A stretch of DNA of 23,301 nucleotides, taken from positions 2,968-26,268 of IMG/VR virus record IMGVR_UViG_3300030107_006054; one strand, given 5' to 3'. Every line of letters begins with the position of its first letter. Position 1 is the stretch's first letter. Below the pieces are notes generated by a model. The model was given only the letters and a program-made list of their open reading frames with translations. It ran no database searches and was not told the origin of the DNA. Below are positions 1-7,577 of this stretch, in pieces. The translations under genes were made by a program, and so were the position numbers. The stretch is from a virus.

Positions 1-653
1 CTGGTGGTTATAGGATTAATGAGCTTGGTGTTTTTCGTAATGGTATTCGTTTAGTAGATGGTAATGATTATACTGCACGAGACGGTGCATCTGTTACTTT
101 ACTGACTCCTGCTACTGAAGGGGATGTTCTTGCGTTTCATGTATTTGATTCCTTTAATATTGCTAATGCGATTGTTCCTAATGAGTCTAGTCAGACAATA
201 GCCGGTGCATTAACTGTTACTGGTGATTTAACTGCTAGTAGTGATGTTATTGGTGTTAGCACTAGATTTACTGGAGCTATCGGTATTGAATCTGGTGGAA
301 CTGCCATTGGTCAAGGTGTTACAACCTTGAATTTTGTCGGATCTGGCAATACTTTTGCTTATGATGCTTCTAGCAATACTGTTGATATTACTATCTCTGG
401 TAGTGGTGGAGGTGGCGGTGGTTTAGGAACTGCTATCAATTATGCTGATGGAGAAACTTCTACTCCATTCAGTTATATTGGTAATTCAGTTAAAGTAACT
501 GAGAATTTGGCAATTAACACCTCTAATGCTGGTGGTAATGAATCTTATGTTGTTAGTGTCATTCCAAATGTGGAAATAACATCTGGTATTGCAGTCACTG
601 TTGGTACTGGTAAGACAATGATTATTGACGTACTTCAAATCGGGGATCTCTAA
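1..653 (+). CDS. Virion structural (fibre-like) protein, 5'-truncated by window edge
   Basis: The reading frame is open from base 3 to the TAA at 651-653, so the gene starts before the window. The visible N-terminal part has a beta-rich module around the residues NGIRLVDGNDYTARDG, of the kind repeated in marine phage tail and fibre proteins. A V-TG-L linker cassette follows, then a C-terminal module from about base 420 that starts GLGTA and ends with an ITSGIAVTVG-GKTM pattern. The same C-terminal module type ends the protein at 13055-13564. An internal TTG at 327 lies mid-module and is not a start. The stop overlaps the next start (TAATG). A structural role is inferred from composition and neighbours; the exact particle component is unknown. 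Confidence 0.8.
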   Translation, partial: GGYRINELGVFRNGIRLVDGNDYTARDGASVTLLTPATEGDVLAFHVFDSFNIANAIVPNESSQTIAGALTVTGDLTASSDVIGVSTRFTGAIGIESGGTAIGQGVTTLNFVGSGNTFAYDASSNTVDITISGSGGGGGGLGTAINYADGETSTPFSYIGNSVKVTENLAINTSNAGGNESYVVSVIPNVEITSGIAVTVGTGKTMIIDVLQIGDL

Positions 654-1501
654 TGGGAAGTTTAATTGTTAGAACTATTAAGGGATTATCTGATAATGGT
701 AATATTCTTGAAGATGGGATGTATGTTACAGGTGTCTCCACTTTTACTGGTAATGTAACTGTTGGGGGAACTCTTACTTATGACGATGTAACTAATATTG
801 ATTCTGTTGGAATGGTAACTGCCCAAGGAGGCATTAATGTAAGTGCTGGTAATGTTAAAGTAACTGCTGGTATTGTAACTGTTGGTGGTGGGGTAACTAT
901 ATCATCCGACTTTATACATCTCACTGATAATTCTAAGATTCAGTTGGGTATTGCATCTGATCTAGAAATTTATCATGATGGAAGTAATTCGATAATTAAT
1001 GATGCTGGTACCGGTAATTTAAGATTATCAACAGGTGGAACTGCTAAAGTAGAGGTTATTAGTACAGGTGCTAGTGTATATGGTGCATTAAAACTACAAA
1101 ATGGTCTTTTGAGAGAGAATGTTAATAGAAATACGAGTGCTGCTGCTAATGCTGCTACTGCACTCAATTTAGATAATGGAATGGTTCATTGGTTTACAAC
1201 TAATTTAGGTGCTGCCAATGTTAAAATGAATGTTGTTTCCGGTGCTGGAATTAATACTGATCTGGCAATTGGAGATATGATAAGTGTTACTATTATGACT
1301 GCAGTGAATAGCACTAGTAACTTTATTGAACAAGTTAGAGTTGATGGTGTAGAAGCATCTGCAGGAGTAACAACATATTGGACAGGAGGTAGTGCTCCCA
1401 CGAATGGTGGAGGTAGTGGTGTAGATACATATGCATTTAATATCGTTAAAACTGCTAGTGCAAGATACGATATGATTGCGAATCAGGTGAAAGGTTCGTA
1501 A
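653..1501 (+). CDS. Modular fibre-like structural protein (282 aa)
   Basis: This Gly/Thr/Val-rich, Cys-free protein has no membrane segment or signal peptide. After a short N-terminus it carries the recurring cassette VGGTLTYDDVTNIDSVG (about residues 37-55), then beta-strand-like repeats of the GNVKVTAGIVTV type. Next comes the DLEIYHDGSNSIINDAG motif (about 103-120) seen widely in marine phage fibre proteins. The C-terminal half (from about 155) is a different globular module, ending near ASARYDMIANQVKGS. Its start overlaps the upstream stop by one base, and GGGGA at 642-646 can serve as the ribosome site. A strong AGGAGGG for the next gene follows its stop. It is probably translationally coupled to its neighbours in a late transcript. 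Function beyond a virion structural role is not visible. Confidence 0.8.
   Translation: MGSLIVRTIKGLSDNGNILEDGMYVTGVSTFTGNVTVGGTLTYDDVTNIDSVGMVTAQGGINVSAGNVKVTAGIVTVGGGVTISSDFIHLTDNSKIQLGIASDLEIYHDGSNSIINDAGTGNLRLSTGGTAKVEVISTGASVYGALKLQNGLLRENVNRNTSAAANAATALNLDNGMVHWFTTNLGAANVKMNVVSGAGINTDLAIGDMISVTIMTAVNSTSNFIEQVRVDGVEASAGVTTYWTGGSAPTNGGGSGVDTYAFNIVKTASARYDMIANQVKGS
761..820 (+). repeat. Repeated coding cassette (TYDDVTNIDSVG), copy 1
   Basis: About 60 bases encoding VGGTLTYDDVTNIDSVG and flanks recur with only scattered changes at about 6811-6870 in the protein at 6485-7567, where the reading is VGGTITYDDVTNIDSVG. The two copies are the clearest DNA-level repeat between the modular fibre-like genes. 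They may be sites of homologous exchange between paralogues. Confidence 0.6.
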
Positions 1502-1513
1502 GGAGGGTTTCTT

Positions 1514-2617
1514 ATGTTTGGTAATTGGTGGCATAAAAAAGAAAAACCGTTGCCTGGTATGATGGGTTTTGGTGGTGGTGCCACGGGTCTTTCTCAAACG
1601 GGTCCCCAGGCATTTTCCGCTTCAGGTGGCGATGTTATAACATCTCCTTATCCTGATGGTGGAAGTACATATAAAGCTCATGTCTTTACTAGTTCAGGAT
1701 CTTTTGTTGTTACCGGAGAGCCACATGCTGTTCAGTATCTTGTAGTTGGTGGCGGTGGTGGTGCTGGTAGTTATTATTCCGGAGGCGGTGGCGGCGGAGG
1801 ATTTCGTTCAAGTCTTCCTGGGATAGCTCCTGGTGGACCTGGAACGTCAGTAGAAACGGCACTTACTTTAGGTTCAGGAACTTATACAGTCACTGTTGGG
1901 GCTGGTGGTGCTGGTGGTTCTTTTGTTCCAACTCAGGGAGGTACTGCTAGTAGAGGAGCTAGTGGAGGTAATTCTGTTTTTGCAACTATAACTTCACAAG
2001 GAGGTGGGGGATCGGGTAATAATTCTCCAACAGGATCAACTGCGCCTGGTTATAATGGTGGATCTGGTGGAGGTGCTTCTTCGATTGCTGGATCTTCTAC
2101 CAAAGGGGATGCTGGTTACGAAAGACAAACGACTGGTACAGGATCACCTACTCCGGTTCAAGGATTTCCAGGTGGTGCTGGTGGACCTTGGCCTGGTGGT
2201 GGATATTCTTCTACTGGTGGTGGAGGTGCTGGTGGTGCTGGTGGTGCAGCAGATGGAACTCCTCCTGGAGGTGGTCCAGGTGGAATAGGAAAAGCTATTC
2301 CAACTACAATTTTTGGTCCTACTACTCCTTCTTATGGTGCTCCTGGACCTAGTGCTGGACGATGGTTTGCTGGTGGTGGAGGAGGTTCTTCCTATAACTT
2401 CCCAGGTGCTGCAGCCCAAGATGGAGCAGGTGGTGGTCCTGGTGGTCCATATGCTGGTGGAGGAGATGGTGGTAGAGCACCTGCAACTCCAACGAGACAG
2501 AGTGAAGCTGGTCTAGATAATACTGGTGGAGGAGCTGGAGGAACTGCTCCTGCGGCTCCTTGGAAGACTCCGAAAGCAGGTGGTCCCGGAATTGTCATAG
2601 TTCGTTATACGGTTTAA
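1514..2617 (+). CDS. Glycine-rich adhesin-like protein A (367 aa)
   Basis: The protein begins with a Trp/Lys module, MFGNWWHKKEKPL, nearly identical to the start of the glycine-rich protein at 14818. A short beta module with the pattern TYKAHVFTSSGSFVVTG and QYLVVGGGGGAG comes next (about residues 54-85). From about residue 80 to 355 it consists of glycine-run segments (GGGG, GGAGG) separated by short variable loops, and it ends GIVIVRYTV. This fits the marine phage glycine-rich domain family. In T-even-related phages, glycine-rich gp38-type adhesins form polyglycine II sandwiches at the fibre tip with specificity in the loops; a similar role here is inferred. A strong AGGAGGG at 1501-1507 supports the start. 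A tail-linked adhesin is the best guess. Confidence 0.8.
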   Translation: MFGNWWHKKEKPLPGMMGFGGGATGLSQTGPQAFSASGGDVITSPYPDGGSTYKAHVFTSSGSFVVTGEPHAVQYLVVGGGGGAGSYYSGGGGGGGFRSSLPGIAPGGPGTSVETALTLGSGTYTVTVGAGGAGGSFVPTQGGTASRGASGGNSVFATITSQGGGGSGNNSPTGSTAPGYNGGSGGGASSIAGSSTKGDAGYERQTTGTGSPTPVQGFPGGAGGPWPGGGYSSTGGGGAGGAGGAADGTPPGGGPGGIGKAIPTTIFGPTTPSYGAPGPSAGRWFAGGGGGSSYNFPGAAAQDGAGGGPGGPYAGGGDGGRAPATPTRQSEAGLDNTGGGAGGTAPAAPWKTPKAGGPGIVIVRYTV

Positions 2618-2618
2618 T

Positions 2619-2626
2619 TATAAATA
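2619..2626 (+). promoter_or_regulatory. T4-type late promoter -10 octamer (TATAAATA)
   Basis: An exact TATAAATA lies directly after the stop of the glycine-rich gene and about 18 bases before the ATG at 2644. It is followed by ACTA, giving the same ATAAATAACTA string seen before the genes at 6485 and 13055. In T4-like phages this octamer is read by the late sigma factor gp55 together with gp33 and gp45. Confidence 0.7.
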
Positions 2627-2643
2627 ACTAAAAAAAAGATACT

Positions 2644-3036
2644 ATGTCCAAGCTCCAAGTTGATACCATATATGCAAAGGATGCGTTGAATGCGCCGGAT
2701 TTTCCTGCAGGTGCTACTGTAACTGGTGTAGTGACTGCTACTTCTTTTTCCGGTTCTGGTGCAAACTTAACTAATCTTCCTGGACAGGTTGATTTGTGGA
2801 CTAAAACGGCAGCTGGTATTAATACAGTATCATCCGTTGGAATTGGAACTACTAACCCCGTATCTGATTTAACAGTAGGTCCTGTTGGAACATCTGGAAC
2901 TAGTCTATTTGTTCATGGGGATGTAAGAGTAGTAGGTGTAGTGACTGCTACCTCATTTTATGGTGATGGTAGTACTTTGACTAATGCCGGTATCACTGCG
3001 GGTAAGTCAGTAGGTCTTGCTGCATTTTTTGCATGA
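2644..3036 (+). CDS. Small modular structural protein (130 aa)
   Basis: The protein starts MSKLQVDTIYAKDALNAPDF, a short N-terminal module related in style to the starts at 13592 and 13888. It then has the VVTATSFSGSGANLTNL cassette, a GIGTTNPVSDLTV motif (about residue 66) and a SLFVHGD segment followed by a second TATSFYGDGSTLTN. The SLFVHGD cassette recurs in the genes at 6485 (LHVHGD) and 13055 (LFVHGD). It ends GITAGKSVGLAAFFA without a globular C-terminal domain, so it may be a fibre fragment or a short accessory fibre. A TATAAATA late promoter precedes it; the ribosome site is weak. The particle position is unknown. Confidence 0.75.
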   Translation: MSKLQVDTIYAKDALNAPDFPAGATVTGVVTATSFSGSGANLTNLPGQVDLWTKTAAGINTVSSVGIGTTNPVSDLTVGPVGTSGTSLFVHGDVRVVGVVTATSFYGDGSTLTNAGITAGKSVGLAAFFA

Positions 3037-3042
3037 TAAATA
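3035..3042 (+). promoter_or_regulatory. Late promoter-like octamer (GATAAATA)
   Basis: GATAAATA overlaps the stop of the upstream gene and lies 23 bases before the ATG at 3066, a spacing like the other late octamers here. It differs from TATAAATA only at the first base. Confidence 0.5.
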
Positions 3043-3065
3043 CATTCACGGAGATTTTTTAAACC

Positions 3066-3434
3066 ATGGCTGCACCAAATATCCTAAGTGCCACCTCAAT
3101 ATACGGTAAAACAACTGGTGCGGCACTTGACACCACAACTACTACTTCGTTGTTAGCAAATGGGAGTGGTAGTAATAAACTTTTAAAGATTAATTCCATC
3201 ATTGTAGCCAATGTGGATGGAAGTTCTTCTGCTGATGTAACAATATCTTGGTATAATGGAAGTGCTGATAGACATTTAGCGAAAACAGTTGCAGTTCCTG
3301 CTGATACTACTTTGGTTGTTTTAGGTAAAAATACACCCATATATTTGGAAGAGAATCACTCAATTCGAGGCGGGGCTAGTGCAAATAGTGATTTAGAAGT
3401 CGTCATTTCATATGACGAATTAGACGATGCATAA
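3066..3434 (+). CDS. Conserved small virion protein (122 aa)
   Basis: The protein starts MAAPNILSATSIYGKTTGAA, a start I recognise as common in cyanophage and pelagiphage structural proteins. The body is beta-rich, with the pattern LLKINSIIVANVDGSSSADVTISWYNG (about residues 37-63) and AVPADTTLVVLGKNTPIYLEENHSI (about 75-99). It ends with an acidic tail, SYDELDDA. Its composition fits a small beta-sandwich virion protein rather than a repeat fibre. GGAG at 3050-3053 and a GATAAATA late motif lie upstream, and the next gene follows after a GGAGG site. Its precise structural role is unknown. Confidence 0.75.
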   Translation: MAAPNILSATSIYGKTTGAALDTTTTTSLLANGSGSNKLLKINSIIVANVDGSSSADVTISWYNGSADRHLAKTVAVPADTTLVVLGKNTPIYLEENHSIRGGASANSDLEVVISYDELDDA

Positions 3435-3450
3435 TCGGAGGATCTGAAAA

Positions 3451-4470
3451 ATGGGCAGAGGATTTTTTGCTAATAAATTTGGAGATACTCAACCTGCGAC
3501 TGCTGATCAAGCAGATCAAGGTGGGGTACTTAGTATGGATGATATATACTACTCTAAACAAGAAGGTGGGTATGCTGGTGATATAGAAGCTACTGGAGGA
3601 ACAGTAAGTAATTACACAATGGATGGTACTTATTATAAAGTACATACATTTTCCCATCCTAATTCAGATAATTTTGTAGTTAGTGCTTGTCCTCAAACTG
3701 CAACCGCAGAATTTTTTGTGGTTGCTGGTGGTGGATGTGGTGCTAATGGTTCTACTCACCCTACTCATACAGATGGAGGAGGAGGTGCTGGTGGATTAAG
3801 AACTAATATATTTGCGGGTCCTGAAAATCCGATGAGAGCCCCTCAATCTGCTTCAGCAGGTATTACTACTATTACTGATTCTTTCCCTATTAGTGCTCAA
3901 ACATATCCTATAACAGTTGGAGGAGGTGCAGCAGGTGCAACTGGTTATATTCAAGACGTTAACGGAGAAGGTTCGTTTATTTCTTCACCAACTGTTGTAG
4001 GACTTGTAACTGCAATGGGTGGAGGCGGCGGTGCTTATTGCTGCGGACAACCTGGTGATCATGGTGGTTGTGGTGGTGGTGCTACAGGTGGAGGATCTCC
4101 ACCATATCCAGGAGGAGAAGGTAAGGATGCGATTGATCCATTATCTCCTAAATGGCAAGGATACGATGGTGGTAGCGCAGGAACTCAACCTAATGCTGGT
4201 GGAGGCGGTGGTGCTGGGTCAGTTGGTAATACTCCTGGTAATGGAGAAGGTGGTTATGGAATTAATAGTACAGTCTTAGGCGGACCTACTTCCCCTGCAA
4301 TTTATTGTACTGGTGGTGATAGAACTAATACATCAACTCCAACTCCTGATAGGAGTCCTACAAATATTGGTGCTGGTGGTCATGCTGGTGCTAGAAGTCC
4401 TTCAACAGTTCCTTCTGGATCTGGTAATAAGGGAATAATTATTATTCGTTATCCTGTGGGTGGTCCATAA
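3451..4470 (+). CDS. Glycine-rich adhesin-like protein B (339 aa)
   Basis: Its N-terminus (MGRGFFANKFGDTQ) differs from the other two glycine-rich proteins, so it may dock to a different partner. A beta module follows with YKVHTFSHPNSDNFVVSA and AEFFVVAGGGCGANG (about residues 62-100). After that come glycine-run repeats with variable loops up to the terminal GIIIIRYPVGGP. It has several cysteines (for example YCCGQPGDHGGCGGG around residues 195-208), unlike protein A. GGAGG at 3437-3441 supports the start. It is the last gene of the first structural block; an early-type promoter begins right after its stop. A host-receptor adhesin role is inferred from the family. Confidence 0.78.
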   Translation: MGRGFFANKFGDTQPATADQADQGGVLSMDDIYYSKQEGGYAGDIEATGGTVSNYTMDGTYYKVHTFSHPNSDNFVVSACPQTATAEFFVVAGGGCGANGSTHPTHTDGGGGAGGLRTNIFAGPENPMRAPQSASAGITTITDSFPISAQTYPITVGGGAAGATGYIQDVNGEGSFISSPTVVGLVTAMGGGGGAYCCGQPGDHGGCGGGATGGGSPPYPGGEGKDAIDPLSPKWQGYDGGSAGTQPNAGGGGGAGSVGNTPGNGEGGYGINSTVLGGPTSPAIYCTGGDRTNTSTPTPDRSPTNIGAGGHAGARSPSTVPSGSGNKGIIIIRYPVGGP

Positions 4471-4473
4471 GAG

Positions 4474-4502
4474 TTGACACTCTAAAAACTATCCTATATA
4501 AT
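4474..4502 (+). promoter_or_regulatory. Perfect sigma70-type promoter (TTGACA, 17 bp, TATAAT)
   Basis: The -35 TTGACA is at 4474-4479 and the -10 TATAAT at 4497-4502, separated by exactly 17 bases. Transcription should start near 4509, in front of the oxygenase-like gene at 4526. This is the consensus of the host housekeeping sigma factor, which T4-like cyanophages use for early genes. It starts four bases after the stop of a late-type structural gene. Confidence 0.8.
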
Positions 4503-4525
4503 AAACTTGAATACATTATAGGTTT

Positions 4526-5146
4526 ATGGCATATCAGAGTATATGGTATTTTACTGATCTTCCTGAGAAGGTTATAGATCTGATAGAAGAAGATTTAACA
4601 GAAAAATTTGATCCTCAAATGCAGGACTCCAGGTTACATGGAGATTCATTAAATAAAGAGAAAAGAAATTCCCAAAATGCATGGATTCCAACTACTCATT
4701 GGGTAGGTGGATTTATGTGGCATTATATTCAGAGAGCAAATAGAGAGAATTTTCTTTATGATTTAAGATGCATTGATGGTGAGAGTATGCAATATACTCG
4801 GTATAAAGAAGGGCAATTTTATAATTGGCATAATGATGCTGGATTAGCAACACAATATAAACCTGTATCAGTAGGTAATCGGGCAGAAGGATTAGCACAA
4901 GATTTTGTAAATGAAAATGTAGAATTAATAAGAAAATTATCATTCGCAATGCAACTTTCTGATCCTGATGATTATGAAGGTGGAAATGTTCAATTTATTG
5001 ATGAAGCAGGAAATCAATATATTGCTCCTCGCAAGAGGGGATGTATAATATTGTTTGACTCAAGAACACAGCATAGAGTTCTTCCTGTAAAGAAGGGAAC
5101 TCGTAAGTCTATCGTTGGATGGACGGTTGGACCACGCTGGAAGTAG
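4526..5146 (+). CDS. 2-oxoglutarate/Fe(II)-dependent oxygenase, prolyl-hydroxylase-like (206 aa)
   Basis: The fold signature is that of PKHD-type 2OG-Fe(II) oxygenases. The iron-binding HxD is H102-N-D104 (in YNWHNDAG), the distal histidine is H183 (in TQHRVLPV), and R193 in the GTRKSIVGWTVGP stretch is the likely 2-oxoglutarate carboxylate ligand. The strands LSFAMQLSDPDDYEGG and GCIILFDS are the usual core strands. The length is normal for the family. Such enzymes couple 2-oxoglutarate decarboxylation to hydroxylation, in this subfamily often of protein side chains; the substrate here is unknown. It is first of a three-gene oxygenase run, just behind a consensus early promoter. A cytoplasmic enzyme is expected. 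Confidence 0.88.
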   Translation: MAYQSIWYFTDLPEKVIDLIEEDLTEKFDPQMQDSRLHGDSLNKEKRNSQNAWIPTTHWVGGFMWHYIQRANRENFLYDLRCIDGESMQYTRYKEGQFYNWHNDAGLATQYKPVSVGNRAEGLAQDFVNENVELIRKLSFAMQLSDPDDYEGGNVQFIDEAGNQYIAPRKRGCIILFDSRTQHRVLPVKKGTRKSIVGWTVGPRWK

Positions 5147-5155
5147 GAGGTTATT

Positions 5156-5905
5156 ATGGCAGAAAGACAGACCGAACAGTCGGTGATGATTCAGGAGAAA
5201 ATAAACAGTGGAACTGCATGGACACGCAATGATAAGTTTGAAAAGGATGGATATCTTAAGGTAGAAAATTTATGGGATGCAGAAGAACTTTATCATCCTC
5301 TTCCAGAATTACGGGGACAATTAAATTATTTTGATGATAATCCAGAGAATTTTAGTCATAATCCACTTGAACAACAAGTAGAAGGTTCAGTTGCTCGTTA
5401 TTGGCATCCACAGTATCGTAGGATTCATAGTGGTGTTCGGAAAAAATTAGAGATAATTCTGGGCCGGAAACTTTATAATACCTATTACTATGATAGGTTT
5501 TATTTTCCTGGGCAAGAATTAACTAAACATGCAGATAGAGATGCATGTGAAATATCTGTTACTATGCACGTTAGTACTAATCTTCCGGATAACTTAAAAG
5601 AATGGGAAATAAAGATTAAAACTCCCGATACCTACACTGATAAAAAGAAAACTGCTGTATTAGTTCCTGGTGAAGAAAGATCACTAGTATTAAATTCTGG
5701 TGATGGAATGATATATAAAGGATGTGAACGTCCTCATTGGAGGGATCCAATGCCTGGTATTACTAAGGAAGAATTGTCTAAAAAGAAGAAAAAGTGGTTT
5801 AGTAATAAAGATAATCCAGAAGAGTATTATTATCATCAAATATTCTTTCATTATGTTCTACAGGATGGTCAAAGAGCTCATTGTGCATGGGATAGAGCCA
5901 GATGA
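5156..5905 (+). CDS. 2OG-Fe(II) oxygenase-like protein (249 aa)
   Basis: The candidate metal-binding residues are H125-A-D127 (in LTKHADRDACEISVT) and H194 (in GCERPHWRDP), with the core strand pattern SVTMHVSTNL and LVLNSGDGMIYKG between them. The C-terminus has a basic stretch (KKKKKW) followed by YYHQIFFHYVLQDGQRAHCAW. This arrangement (HxD, DGxxYKGCExPHWR, final HYV-DG) is typical of an oxygenase-like group in marine phages. It follows its neighbour with a strong AGGAGG at 5145-5150 and its stop overlaps the next start as ATGA, so the three genes form one translational unit. The substrate is unknown; a protein or glycan hydroxylase is plausible. Confidence 0.8.
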   Translation: MAERQTEQSVMIQEKINSGTAWTRNDKFEKDGYLKVENLWDAEELYHPLPELRGQLNYFDDNPENFSHNPLEQQVEGSVARYWHPQYRRIHSGVRKKLEIILGRKLYNTYYYDRFYFPGQELTKHADRDACEISVTMHVSTNLPDNLKEWEIKIKTPDTYTDKKKTAVLVPGEERSLVLNSGDGMIYKGCERPHWRDPMPGITKEELSKKKKKWFSNKDNPEEYYYHQIFFHYVLQDGQRAHCAWDRAR

Positions 5906-6459
5906 AGGCACCTCTTTTTGAATTTCCTTCTTATCAGTATGAGGTAAGTGATTGGAAGTTTAAGAAGAAAAGTCTTCTTAATCGTATTAATAAGAGTAAG
6001 TTTATACGCACCGAACTCCAACCTTTTGAGACCGATAGACAAACATGTGGTAAATCATATGTTAGATATTTTGAAACTCTTTTGGTTTCAGAACTTTCTG
6101 AGTTTTGTCAAGAGGCACAAGTCACATGTTCCATGACTGATGCATGGAGTGTTAAATATCAAAAAGGAGATCACCAAACTGTTCATAATCATCGGGGATG
6201 GGGATTCTCTGGAATATTATATGTGGAGTATGATCCAAAAGTTCATACTCCTACTTGTTTTGTAGCACCGTGGCAAGATCCTGCAACTGATACTACTTCT
6301 CTTGCATTTCCAGAAAATATAAAAGAAGGAACACTTTTTATTGCTCCTTCATGGGCATTACATTTTGTTCATCCCAACCATACAAGAAAGCAGAGAACTG
6401 TTGTGGTGTTTGATTTATTACCAGATCTTCCAGAACATCAAGCGATAAATAGTGAATAG
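5902..6459 (+). CDS. Putative 2OG-Fe(II) oxygenase of the HxH type (185 aa)
   Basis: The key motif is AWSVKYQKGDHQTVHNH with H95-N-H97, followed by GWGFSGILYVEYD and, near the end, GTLFIAPSWALHFVHPNH (H154, H157) and RTVVVFDLLPD. This matches the family of putative 2OG-Fe(II) oxygenases that have HxH followed by a SGxxYV strand instead of a classical HxD. It resembles the protein at 17521 (CWAALYNKGDHTDIHNH) with the HNH at the same residue numbers, so the two are probably paralogues. It overlaps the upstream gene by 4 bases. Two GATAAATA motifs near its end lead into the next structural gene. Catalytic activity is inferred. Confidence 0.75.
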   Translation: MKAPLFEFPSYQYEVSDWKFKKKSLLNRINKSKFIRTELQPFETDRQTCGKSYVRYFETLLVSELSEFCQEAQVTCSMTDAWSVKYQKGDHQTVHNHRGWGFSGILYVEYDPKVHTPTCFVAPWQDPATDTTSLAFPENIKEGTLFIAPSWALHFVHPNHTRKQRTVVVFDLLPDLPEHQAINSE

Positions 6460-6466
6460 ATAAATA
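6444..6466 (+). promoter_or_regulatory. Tandem late promoter-like octamers (GATAAATA x2)
   Basis: Two GATAAATA octamers lie at 6444-6451 and 6459-6466. The second is followed by ACTAG, continuing the ATAAATAACTA string shared with 2619 and 13028, and stands 18 bases before the ATG at 6485. It restarts late transcription after the oxygenase insert. Confidence 0.55.
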
Positions 6467-6484
6467 ACTAGAAAGAATCTAGTA

Positions 6485-7567
6485 ATGACAAGAGCCAGAG
6501 AATTAGCCGATTTAGGCAATCCTAATGCTATTACGGTAGGGGTTAGTAGTTTTGTTGGTATTGGAAGTGAGACTCCTGGTGCTCAATTAGATGTAGGTAA
6601 GGGAGATCTAATTGTTGGTGCTGCTATTACTTTAGGTGGACCCAGTGGTATTATAAGTGCTACAACATTTAGTGGTAATTTATCCGGTAATTTATCTGGA
6701 TCAGTTACTGCTACAGATACTACAGCTTCAACATCTAAAACTACAGGTGCATTGATTGTATCTGGTGGTGTTGGTATTGCAAAGAGTTTGTTTGTTGGAG
6801 AAGGGATATCTGTTGGTGGAACAATAACTTATGATGATGTAACTAATATAGATTCTGTTGGTTTTGTAACAGCAGGAAAGGGATTTAGAGCTACTTCTGG
6901 TGGTATTATTGTAACTGCTGGTGTTTCTACATTTTCAAATCATATAATAGTAGGAACAGGACTTTCTATTGCTGGTGTTACGACATCGCATAAGGCACGA
7001 TTGGGTGTAGTAGGTGCATCAGGAACTAGTCTTCATGTTCATGGAGATGCAAGAATTACTGGTGTTATAACTGCTACTAAGTTTTTAGGAAATGGTTCAG
7101 AATTAACTGGTGTAGTTTCCGGTATTGAAGTTAAGTCTTCTGGAACTTCAGTTGGAACATCTTTAACTGCACTTAATTTCAGTGGTGCAACAGTAAGCAC
7201 AGGGTCTGCAGGTATTACAACTGTTACTATTGCTGCTGCAGGATTAGAAACTAGTTCTTATTCTGTTCCTACTGCAGGTCTTACTACATATTTGAAACTA
7301 AGTGATGCACAAGAACATAAATTAACTGCATCGGGTATAACTACTATTACTTGTTATGGTGGAACAGAAGGAGATAGTCATACTCTTAGAATTATTAATT
7401 CGGGAATAACAACGATTGGATTTAGCACATATTTTTATTGGCCATCAGGATCTGCTCCTGTGATGCCTACGGCATCAGGTACTATTAGTTTGATTTCATT
7501 TACTATTAATCGAGTTGGTACTTCAGGAACGCAATTACTTGCTGGTGCCTCATTAAACTTTAGTTGA
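6485..7567 (+). CDS. Modular fibre-like structural protein (360 aa)
   Basis: It starts MTRARELADLGNPNAITVG, the same type of start as 13055 (ITNASRLADFG). The body is a chain of cassettes: a TTASTSKTTGALIVSGGVGIAKSLF repeat (about residues 78-102), TYDDVTNIDSVG (about 113-125), a GTSLHVHGDARITGVITATKF segment (about 179-200) and NGSELTG. The C-terminal third is a beta-rich globular module, with AEGLETS-like strands and repeated GITT(I/V) steps, ending QLLAGASLNFS. The SKTTGAL motif is widely used in marine phage fibre proteins. A GATAAATAACTA motif precedes it and GAGGA after its end leads into the giant gene at 7578. A tail-fibre or whisker part is likely. Confidence 0.8.
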   Translation: MTRARELADLGNPNAITVGVSSFVGIGSETPGAQLDVGKGDLIVGAAITLGGPSGIISATTFSGNLSGNLSGSVTATDTTASTSKTTGALIVSGGVGIAKSLFVGEGISVGGTITYDDVTNIDSVGFVTAGKGFRATSGGIIVTAGVSTFSNHIIVGTGLSIAGVTTSHKARLGVVGASGTSLHVHGDARITGVITATKFLGNGSELTGVVSGIEVKSSGTSVGTSLTALNFSGATVSTGSAGITTVTIAAAGLETSSYSVPTAGLTTYLKLSDAQEHKLTASGITTITCYGGTEGDSHTLRIINSGITTIGFSTYFYWPSGSAPVMPTASGTISLISFTINRVGTSGTQLLAGASLNFS

Positions 7568-7577
7568 GGATAGATAA

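Noticed and set aside
1205-1597. Antisense ORF of 130 aa opposite the fibre and glycine-rich genes
   Set aside because: Cys/Thr/Ser-rich mirror of Gly/Val coding; no ribosome site, no recognisable domain, and it spans two real gene boundaries.
2004-2288. 94-aa + strand ORF rich in Leu and Val inside glycine-rich gene A
   Set aside because: It is the frame-shifted reading of GGT/GGA glycine codons; similar shadows occur inside all three glycine-rich genes.
1740-2600. Glycine-codon repeats as a CRISPR or tandem DNA repeat
   Set aside because: No fixed repeat length or spacers; the periodicity comes from glycine codons.
3127-3132. TTGACA inside a structural gene as promoter
   Set aside because: No TATAAT-like box at 16-18 bases downstream, and it lies within coding sequence.
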